The notes below the pieces were generated by a model, which was given only the letters and a program-made list of their open reading frames with translations, ran no database searches and was not told where the DNA came from. From Rhodocyclaceae bacterium (GTDB lineage: Bacteria; Pseudomonadota; Gammaproteobacteria; Burkholderiales; Rhodocyclaceae), in contig JADKHX010000003.1 of NCBI GenBank assembly GCA_016721505.1, positions 496,001 through 560,000 of the forward strand: a stretch of 64,000 bases of DNA, given 5' to 3'. This document shows positions 17,614 through 25,713 of this stretch, piece by piece. The first letter of the stretch is position 1; every line of letters begins with the position of its first letter. Made by a program: the position numbers and the translations under genes.

Positions 17614-18138
17614 TTAAGGCGTTACGCGTCGTGCACCGTTGTAGCGCTTTTTCCAGTATTTATCGCGCATGTCTTCGACGCGAACTTCGGCACCGGTGCG
17701 TGGTGCGTGCACGAACTGATCGTGACCAAGGTAAATCCCGACATGGGAAAAAGTTCGCCGCATGGTGTTGAAGAACACCAAATCGCCGGGCTTAAGTTCT
17801 TCACGCAATACTTTTTCGCCGGATTTACTTTGCTCTTTCGCACTGCGCGGCAGAATCAGGCCGATGCCTTGCGCAAACACATGGGTTACAAAACCCGAGC
17901 AATCAAATCCAGTTTCCGGTTTGCTACCGCCACGCCGATAAGGGATGCCCAGCATTTCAACGGCTTGATCCAATGTGTCCTGAATTGATGCGCTGGCACG
18001 CTCAACAAAGCTCTTGGATTCCACCGCTGGCGGCGCTTCCGCCGCTTCCTCGGCGTGAGCCAGCGGCAACCATAGCAAGCCGCACAACGCGCTGGTCGTG
18101 GCAAAAATTCTCAATGGAAGCAATGGGTTAAATGGCAT
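17614..18138 (-). CDS. NlpC/P60 peptidoglycan endopeptidase, secreted
   Basis: The predicted protein has 174 residues with a signal peptide ending near LPLAHAEE. The catalytic residues of the NlpC/P60 papain-like fold are all visible: C80 in GFDCSGFV, H132 in SHVGIYLG and H144 in FVHAPRTG. It cleaves cell-wall peptide stems, typically between D-Glu and the diamino acid. Length is normal for single-domain C40 peptidases. No anchoring or SH3 domain is present. Confidence 0.92.
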   Translation of the reverse strand: MPFNPLLPLRIFATTSALCGLLWLPLAHAEEAAEAPPAVESKSFVERASASIQDTLDQAVEMLGIPYRRGGSKPETGFDCSGFVTHVFAQGIGLILPRSAKEQSKSGEKVLREELKPGDLVFFNTMRRTFSHVGIYLGHDQFVHAPRTGAEVRVEDMRDKYWKKRYNGARRVTP

Positions 18139-18240
18139 AACTGACTACTTTAGCGGCCAATCGGCTTTGTGTAAACTAGTTTTATTCGCGCAACCGGTAT
18201 CGAGCGGCATCGCGTACGGTCGCTTCCTATAATCAAACAT

Positions 18241-18264
18241 GCCAGTTGGTGCTAATGTGCAGTG
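18241..18264 (-). repeat. Dispersed repeat, degenerate copy
   Basis: GCCAGTTGGTGCT is intact but the ACGCC end has decayed (AATGTGCAGTG). It lies in the 251-base gap between the divergent NlpC/P60 and acuI-like genes, just after a likely -10 sequence (TATAAT at 18228-18233). Confidence 0.5.
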
Positions 18265-18389
18265 TCGGCTGTGTACAGACTACCCGCTACACAGGCACAA
18301 AGCAGTGCTTTGTGAAACCCCTGTTCAGCCGCTGTCATACTGTCCGCTACAGCCATCACCAATTATTTTGACTACAACAAGGATTCGCC

Positions 18390-19379
18390 ATGAGTTTTCG
18401 CGCACTATTAATTTCACAAGTTGACGGCAAAGTCACCAGCGGTTTGACAACGATGGAAGAAAGCCAGCTTGACGCGGGCGAAATTACTATCGCCGTGTCG
18501 CACTCGTCTATCAATTACAAAGACGCATTGGCAGCGACCGGCGCCGGGCGGATTATTCGACGCTTCCCCTGTGTCGGTGGAATCGACTTGGCTGGCACGG
18601 TCACGTCTAGTAGCGATGAGCGATTTTCGGTTGGCGCTCAAGTCTTGGCGACCAGTTATGACATTGGTGTCGCCCATCACGGCGGCTACGCCGAGCGCGC
18701 ACGAATTCCTGCCGATTGGGTAGTCAAACTGCCGGCCGGATTATCTTGCGCTGAAGCCATGGCGCTCGGCACGGCGGGGTTCACGGCGGCGCTGGCGGTG
18801 GTGCGGATGGAACACAATGGGCTTACACCAGCCAGTGGAAAAGTTATCGTTTCCGGCGCGACGGGTGGCGTGGGCAGCATCGCGATTTCCATCCTCGCCG
18901 GGCTTGGCTATTCGGTCGTTGCGCTCACTGGCAAAGTCGAAGAAACGGAATTCCTCAAATCCATCGGTGCGCAAGAAGTCATGCTGCGGCAATCGCTGGA
19001 TTTGGCCAAAATCAAACCGCTGGGCAGCGAAACCTGGGCAGGCGCTGTGGACAACTTAGGTGGCGATGTATTGAGCTGGATGGCGAGTACGATGAAAGTC
19101 GGTGGCGCGCTGGCCAGCATTGGACTGGCCGCCAGCCACAGCTTGAACACCACGGTGATGCCGTTTATTTTGCGCGGCGTCAGCTTGCTCGGAATTGATT
19201 CGGTGAATTGCGCTATGCCACAGCGTAGCGAGGTTTGGCGTCGCTTGGGGAGTGATATGAAGCCACGAAGTTTGGCGGATATGACGCGACACATTTCTTT
19301 CGACCAACTTCCCGATGCCTTCGCCGCCTACGTAGAAGGCAAAGCGCGTGGGCGGGTGGTGGTGGATATTGCCGGCTGA
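18390..19379 (+). CDS. acuI: YhdH/YhfP-family NADPH-dependent oxidoreductase (AcuI-like)
   Basis: The predicted protein has 329 residues. It is a medium-chain dehydrogenase without structural zinc: N-terminal GroES-like domain (SSINYKDALAATG, CVGGIDLAGTV) and Rossmann domain with VIVSGATGGVGSIAISIL. The YhdH/AcuI branch reduces acryloyl-CoA to propionyl-CoA. That fits the neighbour prpE, which makes propionyl-CoA, 106 bases downstream. AAGG precedes the ATG. Quinone oxidoreductase activity is the alternative reading. Confidence 0.88.
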   Translation: MSFRALLISQVDGKVTSGLTTMEESQLDAGEITIAVSHSSINYKDALAATGAGRIIRRFPCVGGIDLAGTVTSSSDERFSVGAQVLATSYDIGVAHHGGYAERARIPADWVVKLPAGLSCAEAMALGTAGFTAALAVVRMEHNGLTPASGKVIVSGATGGVGSIAISILAGLGYSVVALTGKVEETEFLKSIGAQEVMLRQSLDLAKIKPLGSETWAGAVDNLGGDVLSWMASTMKVGGALASIGLAASHSLNTTVMPFILRGVSLLGIDSVNCAMPQRSEVWRRLGSDMKPRSLADMTRHISFDQLPDAFAAYVEGKARGRVVVDIAG

Positions 19380-19390
19380 GTTCATTTGCT

Positions 19391-19413
19391 ACTTGGTGCT
19401 GGCCAAACGCCGT
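19391..19413 (-). repeat. Dispersed repeat, shortened form
   Basis: ACTTGGTGCT is followed directly by GGCCAAACGCCGT. The latter is the outer end of the long form seen at 25063-25112, so this copy looks like a long form with its middle deleted. It lies between the acuI-like gene and prpE. Confidence 0.6.
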
Positions 19414-19485
19414 GCGGGGACGTTTGATTAAGCTTCGTGTCAGCTTGTTCAGGCAGAGTCTGCAAAACTACTCAGGAGCAGCGCC

Positions 19486-21378
19486 ATGGCAGAGAAATAT
19501 GCGGACTTTCATCAACGTTCGATAAACGAACCTGACGCGTTCTGGCGCGAGGAGGCCAAGCTTATCGATTGGAAAATTGAGCCGACGACGATTTGTGATT
19601 ACTCGCGTCCGCCGTTTGCCAAATGGTTCAGCGGTGGCGTTACGAATTTGTGCCACAACGCCATCGACCGTCATGCCGCAGTTCGCCCCAATGACCGTGC
19701 GCTGATTTTCATTTCGACGGAGACAAATGTCGAAAAAATCTATTCCTTTGCCGAGCTGAAATCTGAGGTCATGCGGATGGCGGCAGTAATGAAATCGCTG
19801 GGGGTTGGTCGTGGTGATCGCGTGCTGATTTACATGCCGATGATTGCCGAGGCGACGTTTGCGATATTGGCCTGTGCGCGTATCGGCGCGATTCATTCAG
19901 TGGTTTTTGGTGGTTTTGCGTCAGGCTCGCTGGCGACCCGAATTGATGATGCCAAGCCCAGTTTGATTGTGTCGTCGGACGCCGGAATGCGTGGCGGAAA
20001 ATCCGTGCCTTACAAAGCCTTGTTGGATGAAGCCTGCCGCTTGAGTGAGTTCCCGCCGGCAAAAATTTTGATCGTCAATCGTGGCATAGAAGCTTGCCCC
20101 TACGTTGAAGGACGCGATGTCGATTACGCTGCGCTGCGCGAACAACATATGGATGCGCAAGTACCGTGCGAGTGGATGGAGTCGTCTGAACCATCGTACA
20201 TCTTGTACACCTCGGGTACTACCGGCAAACCAAAAGGTGTGCAGCGCGACACTGGCGGACATGCGGTGGCGCTTGCCGCGTCGATGAAATATATCTTCAC
20301 CGGATTCGCCGGCGAGACCATGTTTGCCACTTCCGACATCGGTTGGGTGGTCGGCCACAGCTACATTATTTATGCACCGCTGATTGCTGGCATGGCCACC
20401 ATCATGTACGAAGGTTTGCCGATCCGTCCCGATGCCGGGGTGTGGTGGGAAATCGTCGAACGGCACAAAGTCAATGTGATGTTTTCATCACCAACGGCGA
20501 TTCGCGTCTTGAAAAAACAAGATCAAGCTTTCCTTACCAAATACGATTTGTCGTCCCTCAAGCATCTATTTTTGGCTGGTGAGCCGCTCGATCAACCGAC
20601 CCATGAATGGATTGCCGACGCGCTTAAGTTGCCGGTAATTGATCATTATTGGCAAACCGAAACCGGCTGGCCGATGCTCTCGACGGTGCGCGGTGTGGAG
20701 GATACGAAAATCAAATTTGGTACGCCCTCGTTCCCGGTGTATGGTTTCAATCTGAAAATTTTCCGCGAAGATGGCAGCGAATGCGATGCCAATGAAAAAG
20801 GCATCGTCGGGGTTATTCCGCCCTTGCCACCGGGTTGCTTGTCGACGATCTGGGGTGACGACGAACGATTTGTCAAAACCTATTTCAGCTTGTTCCGCGA
20901 GCCTTTGGTGTATTCCTCATTCGATTGGGGCATCAAGGACGAGGAGGGCTATCACTACATTCTTGGTCGCACTGACGACGTGATAAATGTAGCCGGACAT
21001 CGTCTTGGCACGCGCGAAATCGAGGAAGCGATTCAAGGTCACAGCGCGATTGCCGAGGTCGCTGTGGTCGGTGTGGCGGATTCGCTCAAAGGTCAGGAGC
21101 CGGTCGCCTTCGCCGTGGTTAAGGATGCTGCACGGGTGGCAACAGCGGAGTTGCGCGCGGCGCTTGAAGCCGAAGTCAAAAAAACCGTGGACAATTTGCT
21201 TGGCGCGATTGCTCGACCCAAGCGGGTGTTTTTTGTCCCTGGTTTGCCCAAGACACGCTCGGGAAAAATGTTGCGACGCTCGATACAAGCGCTGGCTGAA
21301 GGCCGTGATGCGGGCGATTTGACCACATTAGACGATCCGGCTATGCTGGAACAAATCAAGCTCGCACTGATGCAGTAG
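19486..21378 (+). CDS. prpE: Propionyl-CoA synthetase
   Basis: The predicted protein has 630 residues, full length for PrpE. ANL-superfamily motifs are in order: ILYTSGTTGKPKGVQRDTGGHAVAL (P-loop), YWQTETGWPM (A5) and GRTDDVINVAGHRLGTREIEEAI (A8 hinge). PKTRSGKMLRR carries the acyl-adenylate lysine near the C-terminus. It activates propionate to propionyl-CoA in the cytosol. AGGAG lies 9 bases before the ATG. No prpBCD genes are in the window. The upstream acuI-like reductase would feed the same propionyl-CoA pool. Confidence 0.95.
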   Translation: MAEKYADFHQRSINEPDAFWREEAKLIDWKIEPTTICDYSRPPFAKWFSGGVTNLCHNAIDRHAAVRPNDRALIFISTETNVEKIYSFAELKSEVMRMAAVMKSLGVGRGDRVLIYMPMIAEATFAILACARIGAIHSVVFGGFASGSLATRIDDAKPSLIVSSDAGMRGGKSVPYKALLDEACRLSEFPPAKILIVNRGIEACPYVEGRDVDYAALREQHMDAQVPCEWMESSEPSYILYTSGTTGKPKGVQRDTGGHAVALAASMKYIFTGFAGETMFATSDIGWVVGHSYIIYAPLIAGMATIMYEGLPIRPDAGVWWEIVERHKVNVMFSSPTAIRVLKKQDQAFLTKYDLSSLKHLFLAGEPLDQPTHEWIADALKLPVIDHYWQTETGWPMLSTVRGVEDTKIKFGTPSFPVYGFNLKIFREDGSECDANEKGIVGVIPPLPPGCLSTIWGDDERFVKTYFSLFREPLVYSSFDWGIKDEEGYHYILGRTDDVINVAGHRLGTREIEEAIQGHSAIAEVAVVGVADSLKGQEPVAFAVVKDAARVATAELRAALEAEVKKTVDNLLGAIARPKRVFFVPGLPKTRSGKMLRRSIQALAEGRDAGDLTTLDDPAMLEQIKLALMQ

Positions 21379-21423
21379 GCTTGGTGCGATGGCTGGATTC
21401 AAGAGCACGAACAGATAGCCGAA

Positions 21424-21451
21424 ATTCCGTCAATCCGGCACAGACCGGAAT
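21424..21451. repeat. Inverted repeat around TCCGG-CACAGA-CCGGA
   Basis: A 5-bp hairpin at 21434-21449 is flanked by ATTCCG and CGGAAT. It resembles the ATTCCxGxxxGGAAT-type intergenic repeats of many betaproteobacteria. It lies 45 bases after prpE with no T run. Confidence 0.45.
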
Positions 21452-21545
21452 CCATTTATCGGATAAAAATCACTTATTGCGGTGGCGCAGATGGTTCGCC
21501 ATTACCGCACCTAAGCGAATCGAAAAGTGAACCGGGAGGTGCATC

Positions 21546-21821
21546 GTGGTTGTTATCAATGGGCATCGTACAACGGCAATTGTTATCCGAAACAGTGCGG
21601 GCAAAGTGACTTTGGTACCGATGAAAGGTGGTCGCTTAACCGCGCGCACCATGGGTTTCACCGAATTTCGACAAGAATGGCAAGAAGCCGGCTACGCACT
21701 GTCCACTGCACTCACCACCTTTTTGGCGCACGTCATGAAATGGGGTGCATCGCTGGAAGTGAGCAGGGGACTCGAGAAACTCGCCGCACGAGATCGTTTT
21801 GTGGTTGCTAGTTTGTTTTAA
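21546..21821 (+). CDS. Conserved-looking hypothetical protein, 91 residues
   Basis: Start GTG at 21546 is supported by GGGAGG 6 bases upstream. The protein has a beta-rich front (VVINGHRTTAIVIRNSAGKVTLVPMKGG) and an amphipathic helical second half (EFRQEWQEAGYALSTALTTFLAHVMKWG). There is no signal peptide, membrane segment or motif I recognise. The HTH-domain gene begins 36 bases downstream with its own good ribosome-binding site, so the two probably form a small operon between prpE and the terminator at 22603. Confidence 0.65.
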   Translation: MVVINGHRTTAIVIRNSAGKVTLVPMKGGRLTARTMGFTEFRQEWQEAGYALSTALTTFLAHVMKWGASLEVSRGLEKLAARDRFVVASLF

Positions 21822-21857
21822 GAGATTGTTGGTTTCCACGCTGAGAAGGAGTTGGTC

Positions 21858-22580
21858 ATGGATGAAACCGGATCACGTAAACCTAAATCCGCTGCGCTAA
21901 AGAAAATGCGGACCGCGCGCAAGACAAGCAAAACCAAAAAGACCAGTCGAATAACAGCCCAACACATCGCGACGCCGTTGGGTGCGACAGCCAATTTAGG
22001 TGAAGGACTCGGCGCGACAATCATGCGCCGTGCGTCCCAAATGAAATCGGTGGCCGATCAAGTTATGGGCTGGGCTGGCACGGCGGCCGAAATGGCAGTT
22101 GGCGCAGCCAAGCCGCTGATAAACGATCCGGCATCACGTAAAGCTATCGAAGCCGCCGGTACTTTCTTGCGCGATGCGCGCGAGACTGCTGGTCTCTCCG
22201 CCGACGAGTTAGCCCAGGCGGTAAAGCTCGATGATTTGAATATCCTGGAAATGGCCGAGAGCGGAAAAATCGCTCTGCCGTTCGAAGTCATTTTGCGCAT
22301 CGCTTCGTTGCTGTCGCGCAATGATCCTTTACCATTTGCGATGAATTTAACCCGCGGTTTTGCGCCGGGTGTTTGGGCGGCATTTGAACAAATTGGCTTG
22401 GGACGCTTAGTCGTGCATGCTGGCCGCGAACATGAGTTCATTAACATTTATCGATCACGTGACGCAGTGCGCGAATTGAGCGACGGCGAATTTGCTCATC
22501 TGATCAATTTTGTCTCGTCGGCAGTCGACATGACCATCGGACTCGTAAATGAGGTTCGCGTTGACGAAGCAGCAAACTAA
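21858..22580 (+). CDS. XRE-type helix-turn-helix domain protein with basic N-terminus
   Basis: The predicted protein has 240 residues from ATG 21858 (AAGGAG 6 bases upstream). The first 35 residues are strongly basic (KSAALKKMRTARKTSKTKKTS). In the middle, RDARETAGLSADELAQAVKL followed by ILEMAESGKIALPFEVILRIASLLSRN fits an XRE/Cro-like helix-turn-helix. The C-terminal third is of unknown type. It could be a DNA-binding regulator or nucleoid-associated factor. A strong terminator follows at 22603. It is clearly a gene; only the HTH assignment is by pattern. Confidence 0.7.
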   Translation: MDETGSRKPKSAALKKMRTARKTSKTKKTSRITAQHIATPLGATANLGEGLGATIMRRASQMKSVADQVMGWAGTAAEMAVGAAKPLINDPASRKAIEAAGTFLRDARETAGLSADELAQAVKLDDLNILEMAESGKIALPFEVILRIASLLSRNDPLPFAMNLTRGFAPGVWAAFEQIGLGRLVVHAGREHEFINIYRSRDAVRELSDGEFAHLINFVSSAVDMTIGLVNEVRVDEAAN

Positions 22581-22602
22581 GGATTTCCTGCGGCACAAAA
22601 AT

Positions 22603-22628
22603 AAAAACCGCCCTCGGGCGGTTTTTTT
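22603..22628. terminator. Bidirectional intrinsic terminator
   Basis: AAAAACCGCCC-TC-GGGCGGTTTTTTT: a 7-bp GC stem with A and T runs on both sides. It can end the HTH gene (plus) and the tRNA-Val transcript (minus). Confidence 0.92.
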
Positions 22629-22673
22629 CTGCCAACAATTTTTTACCAACAAACCAGCATTGCTAGGTAATGT

Positions 22674-22750
22674 TGGTAGGCGCGATTGGACTCGAACCAA
22701 CGACCCCCACCATGTCAAGGTGGTGCTCTAACCAGCTGAGCTACGCGCCT
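22674..22750 (-). tRNA. tRNA-Val (anticodon GAC)
   Basis: Minus-strand cloverleaf of 77 bases: acceptor AGGCGCG/CGCGCCT, TA then the D arm GCTCAGCTGGTTAGAGC, anticodon stem CCACC/GGTGG with loop TTGACAT (GAC), T arm GTTGG-TTCGAGT-CCAAT. Discriminator A and an encoded CCA follow. It lies 41 bases downstream of rho on the same strand. Confidence 0.97.
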
Positions 22751-22791
22751 ACAGTGCTTACAAAACGAGGGCGAATTTTACAGCAAAGTGC

Positions 22792-24051
22792 TTAGCCACG
22801 ACGCATTGCGTCGAAGAATTCACCGTTATTTTTAGTCGCTTTGACCTTATCCAACAGGAATTCCATCGCTTCCATGTCGTCCATGTTGTAGAGCAACTTG
22901 CGCAATATCCACATTTTTTGCAGTACATCGGGTTTGAGCAGTAACTCTTCACGTCGCGTGCCGGAGCGATTCACGTTGATAGCTGGATAGACGCGCTTTT
23001 CAGCCATCTTGCGGTCTAGGTGAATTTCCATGTTGCCGGTGCCCTTGAACTCCTCATAAATCACGTCGTCCATGCGTGAGCCGGTTTCAATCAATGCAGT
23101 GGCGATGATAGTCAATGAGCCACCTTCCTCCACGTTTCGCGCCGCGCCAAAAAAACGCTTTGGCTTTTGCAGGGCGTTTGCATCGACACCACCAGTGAGC
23201 ACCTTTCCGGAAGCCGGTTGCACCGTGTTATAGGCGCGTGCTAGGCGGGTAATCGAGTCGAGCAAAATCACCACGTCTTGTTTGTGTTCAACCAAGCGTT
23301 TGGCTTTTTCAATCACCATTTCGGCGACTTGCACGTGGCGCGTCGCCGGTTCGTCAAAGGTCGATGCAACTACTTCGCCCTTGACGGTGCGTAGCATTTC
23401 GGTGACTTCTTCCGGGCGCTCATCAATAAGCAAAACGATGAGTTTGACATCTGGATGATTGGCGGCGATGGCATGGGCGATATGTTGCATCATCACCGTT
23501 TTGCCACTCTTGGGGCTAGCGACGAGCAAGCCGCGTTGGCCTTTACCGATTGGCGCGATCATATCGATCACGCGACTGGTAGTGTTTTCTTCAACGCGTA
23601 TTTCGCGCTCAAGCAGCATATGTTTTTCTGGATGTAGCGGAGTCAGATTCTCAAACAGAATTTTGTGCTTGCTGGCCTCAGGTGGTTGGCCATTGACGCG
23701 ATCAACTTTCACCAGCGCAAAGTAACGCTCGCCTTCCTTCGGCGTGCGAATTTCACCTTCGATGGTGTCGCCCGTGTGCATATTGAAGCGGCGAATTTGA
23801 CTAGGACTGATGTACACATCGTCCGTATTTGCGAGGTAAGAAGTCTCCGGTGAGCGCAAAAAACCATAGCCGTCGGGGAGGACTTCGAGCACGCCGTCGC
23901 CGAAAATCGTCTCACCTTTCTTGGCTTGATTTTTCAGCAACGCGAAGATGAGTTCTTGTTTGCGCAGACGATTCGCGCCGTCTATTTGATTAGCAGCCGC
24001 CATCTCAAGCAGTTGGCTGACATGATGGGCTTTGAGCTCTGATAAGTGCAT
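22792..24051 (-). CDS. rho: Transcription termination factor Rho
   Basis: The predicted protein has 419 residues, normal for Rho. N-terminal Rho_N helices (MHLSELKAHHVSQLLEMAAANQI) and a cold-shock-like RNA-binding domain (DGYGFLRSPETSYLANTDDVYISPSQIRRFNM) precede the ATPase core. The core has Walker A in GLLVASPKSGKTVMMQ, DVVILLDSITRLARAYN (Walker B) and the Q/R-loops. It is a hexameric RNA translocase that ends transcription. It lies downstream of trxA, the standard arrangement, with a hairpin in between that may belong to its leader. Confidence 0.98.
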   Translation of the reverse strand: MHLSELKAHHVSQLLEMAAANQIDGANRLRKQELIFALLKNQAKKGETIFGDGVLEVLPDGYGFLRSPETSYLANTDDVYISPSQIRRFNMHTGDTIEGEIRTPKEGERYFALVKVDRVNGQPPEASKHKILFENLTPLHPEKHMLLEREIRVEENTTSRVIDMIAPIGKGQRGLLVASPKSGKTVMMQHIAHAIAANHPDVKLIVLLIDERPEEVTEMLRTVKGEVVASTFDEPATRHVQVAEMVIEKAKRLVEHKQDVVILLDSITRLARAYNTVQPASGKVLTGGVDANALQKPKRFFGAARNVEEGGSLTIIATALIETGSRMDDVIYEEFKGTGNMEIHLDRKMAEKRVYPAINVNRSGTRREELLLKPDVLQKMWILRKLLYNMDDMEAMEFLLDKVKATKNNGEFFDAMRRG

Positions 24052-24160
24052 GGGGATATACGCGTTCTGCGAATCAGTGATTCGCGAGATGGAGGGAAGT
24101 GCTATTTGGGGGAGGTGAATCGAGCAGCGCGCTGCAACACGCGTTTTTTCTGCTGCGGAA

Positions 24161-24194
24161 GTCTCGGAGCACAGTTTATGTAGCGCTCCGAGAC
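24161..24194. promoter_or_regulatory. 10-bp perfect inverted repeat in the trxA-rho gap
   Basis: GTCTCGGAGC and GCTCCGAGAC are separated by 14 bases. In the trxA-rho transcript it lies just after the trxA stop and about 110 bases before rho. There is no T run, so it may be an mRNA 3'-end stabiliser or an attenuator-like element of the autoregulated rho leader rather than a simple terminator. Confidence 0.6.
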
Positions 24195-24208
24195 ATCATT
24201 GTATCGGC

Positions 24209-24535
24209 TTAGATATTGCTGTCAATGAAGGATGTCAGTTGAGATTTGGAAACTGCGCCAACTTTCTGCGCTTCGAGGTTTCCGCCTTTGAACAACAACA
24301 AGGTGGGAATTCCGCGAATGCCAAATTCGCCGGGGGTTTTTGGATTGTCGTCAATATTGATTTTGACGATTTTCAATTTGCCTGCGTAAGCGACGGCAAC
24401 GTCTTCTAAAATAGGGGCAATCATCTTGCAAGGACCGCACCACTCTGCCCAGAAGTCAACTAGTGCGGGTGTCGCAGAGTCCAGCACTTCGGTTTTGAAA
24501 CTATCGTCGGTGACATGCAGAATATGTTCGCTCAT
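24209..24535 (-). CDS. trxA: Thioredoxin 1
   Basis: The predicted protein has 108 residues, the classic TrxA length. Start ATG 24535 has GAGGAA 4-9 bases upstream. Active site WAEWCGPCKM (C33, C36), cis-Pro loop IRGIPTLLLF and C-terminal helix are all present. It is the general cytosolic disulfide reductase, recycled by TrxB (not in the window). It is followed by rho on the same strand and divergent from fdxA. Confidence 0.97.
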   Translation of the reverse strand: MSEHILHVTDDSFKTEVLDSATPALVDFWAEWCGPCKMIAPILEDVAVAYAGKLKIVKINIDDNPKTPGEFGIRGIPTLLLFKGGNLEAQKVGAVSKSQLTSFIDSNI

Positions 24536-24722
24536 GAATTCCTCATTGTTGGATTTGGTGCTAGAAAACTTGGGGTATTGGCGCAGCGAGCGCGTCGGAG
24601 ATGTGATGCAGTTTGTGCCGCAGGCGACGGGTTTGTGGAACAATGCTAGCAAAATTTGCCGAACAACGAAACTGGGCGGCGTTTTATTTTGTGCAGGAAT
24701 TGAAATAAAAGGAAAGTAAAAA

Positions 24723-25046
24723 ATGACCTACGTCGTGACTGAGTCATGTATCAAATGCAAATATACCGATTGTGTAGATGTTTGCCCGGTCGATTGTTTC
24801 CATGAAGGACCGAATTTTCTAGTCATTGATCCGGATGAATGCATCGACTGCACATTGTGTGTGGCCGAGTGTCCAGCCGAAGCAATTTTTGCCGAGGACG
24901 ATGTACCGTCGCATCAGGCGCAGTTTACCGCGCTCAATGCTGAACTGGCGAAAATATGGCCGGTAATTGTGGAACGCAAAGATCCGCCCGCCGATGCAGA
25001 TGATTGGCTCAAAACGCCGGGCAAATTGAGCGAGCTTAAGCGTTAA
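24723..25046 (+). CDS. fdxA: 7Fe ferredoxin FdxA
   Basis: The predicted protein has 107 residues. Two cluster motifs are visible: ESCIKCKYTDCVDVCPVDCF (3Fe-4S site plus one ligand of the other cluster) and DECIDCTLCVAECPAEAIF (4Fe-4S). The C-terminal extension (LAKIWPVIVERKDPPADADDW) is typical of the Azotobacter FdI-like group. It is a soluble low-potential electron carrier. AAAGGAAAG precedes the ATG. Confidence 0.96.
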   Translation: MTYVVTESCIKCKYTDCVDVCPVDCFHEGPNFLVIDPDECIDCTLCVAECPAEAIFAEDDVPSHQAQFTALNAELAKIWPVIVERKDPPADADDWLKTPGKLSELKR

Positions 25047-25062
25047 CATTTTTCTGCGGCAT

Positions 25063-25112
25063 GGCAGTTGGTGCTGGTGAGGGACTGGCCCGTTCATCGG
25101 CCAAACGCCGTC
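25063..25112 (-). repeat. Dispersed repeat, long form
   Basis: GGCAGTTGGTGCTGGTGA is followed by an extra block (GGGACTGGCCCGTTCATCGG) before the usual CCAAACGCCGTC end. The insert contains an inverted TGGCC/GGCCA pair. The same block recurs reversed at 36255-36290, so the family has long and short members. It lies between fdxA and the CBS gene. Confidence 0.75.
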
Positions 25113-25154
25113 AAGGGAACGTGTTAGTGACATGAAGCCTATAGGAGGCCATCC

Positions 25155-25643
25155 ATGAAAGTCAGGGAAATTCTTGAAATCAAAGGCGCGGTGCTCTATA
25201 CCATTGCGCCTGACAAGCCGTTGTCTGAAGCGGTTGAGTTCATGACCAGCCATGACGTCGGTTCGCTGGTGTGTTTTTCCGGCGGCCAAATGGTCGGTAT
25301 GCTGACCTTCCGCGAGGTCTTGCTGGCGGTGCAAAAACACGGTGCCAATTGGCAAAACGTGCCGATTGATTCGGCAATGGTTCGCGATCCGGGTATTGCT
25401 GCACCCGAGATGGAAATGGATGCCTTGCGCCGCTTGATGATAGAAAACCACCAACGCTATTTGCCGGTAATGGATGGCAGTGTATTGATGGGCGTGGTGT
25501 CGTTTCACGATGTCGCCAAGGCAGTACTTGAAGAGCAAAGTTTTGAAAACAAAATGCTCAAAGCCTACATCCGCGATTGGCCGGATGGCACCGACGGGGC
25601 CGGTATTCCGGGCAAACGACGCAGCACTGATCGAGCTTCATAA
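25155..25643 (+). CDS. CBS-domain pair protein
   Basis: The predicted protein has 162 residues: a tandem CBS (Bateman) module with little else. The first CBS spans about residues 10-65 (PDKPLSEAVEFMTSHDVGSLV, MVGMLTFREVL) and the second about 75-130 (MEMDALRRLMIENHQRYLPVMDG, LMGVVSFHDVAKAVLE). Such proteins bind adenosine nucleotides or SAM and regulate partners; the partner is unknown. AGGAGG is 6 bases upstream of the ATG. Repeat copies flank the gene on both sides. Confidence 0.9.
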   Translation: MKVREILEIKGAVLYTIAPDKPLSEAVEFMTSHDVGSLVCFSGGQMVGMLTFREVLLAVQKHGANWQNVPIDSAMVRDPGIAAPEMEMDALRRLMIENHQRYLPVMDGSVLMGVVSFHDVAKAVLEEQSFENKMLKAYIRDWPDGTDGAGIPGKRRSTDRAS

Positions 25644-25663
25644 CTGAAGAAAAGTTCACCGTG

Positions 25664-25688
25664 CACCAGTTGGTGCCAGCGATACGCC
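25664..25688 (-). repeat. Dispersed 24-base repeat, copy before aroC
   Basis: GCACCAGTTGGTGCCAGCGATACGCC on the plus strand: inverse orientation, CAGC for TGGC in the middle. It sits in the 70-base gap between the CBS gene and aroC. GCACCAGTTGGTGC itself is a near-palindrome. Confidence 0.75.
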
Positions 25689-25713
25689 GTCAATCATAGA
25701 AAGTAATCTCTGT

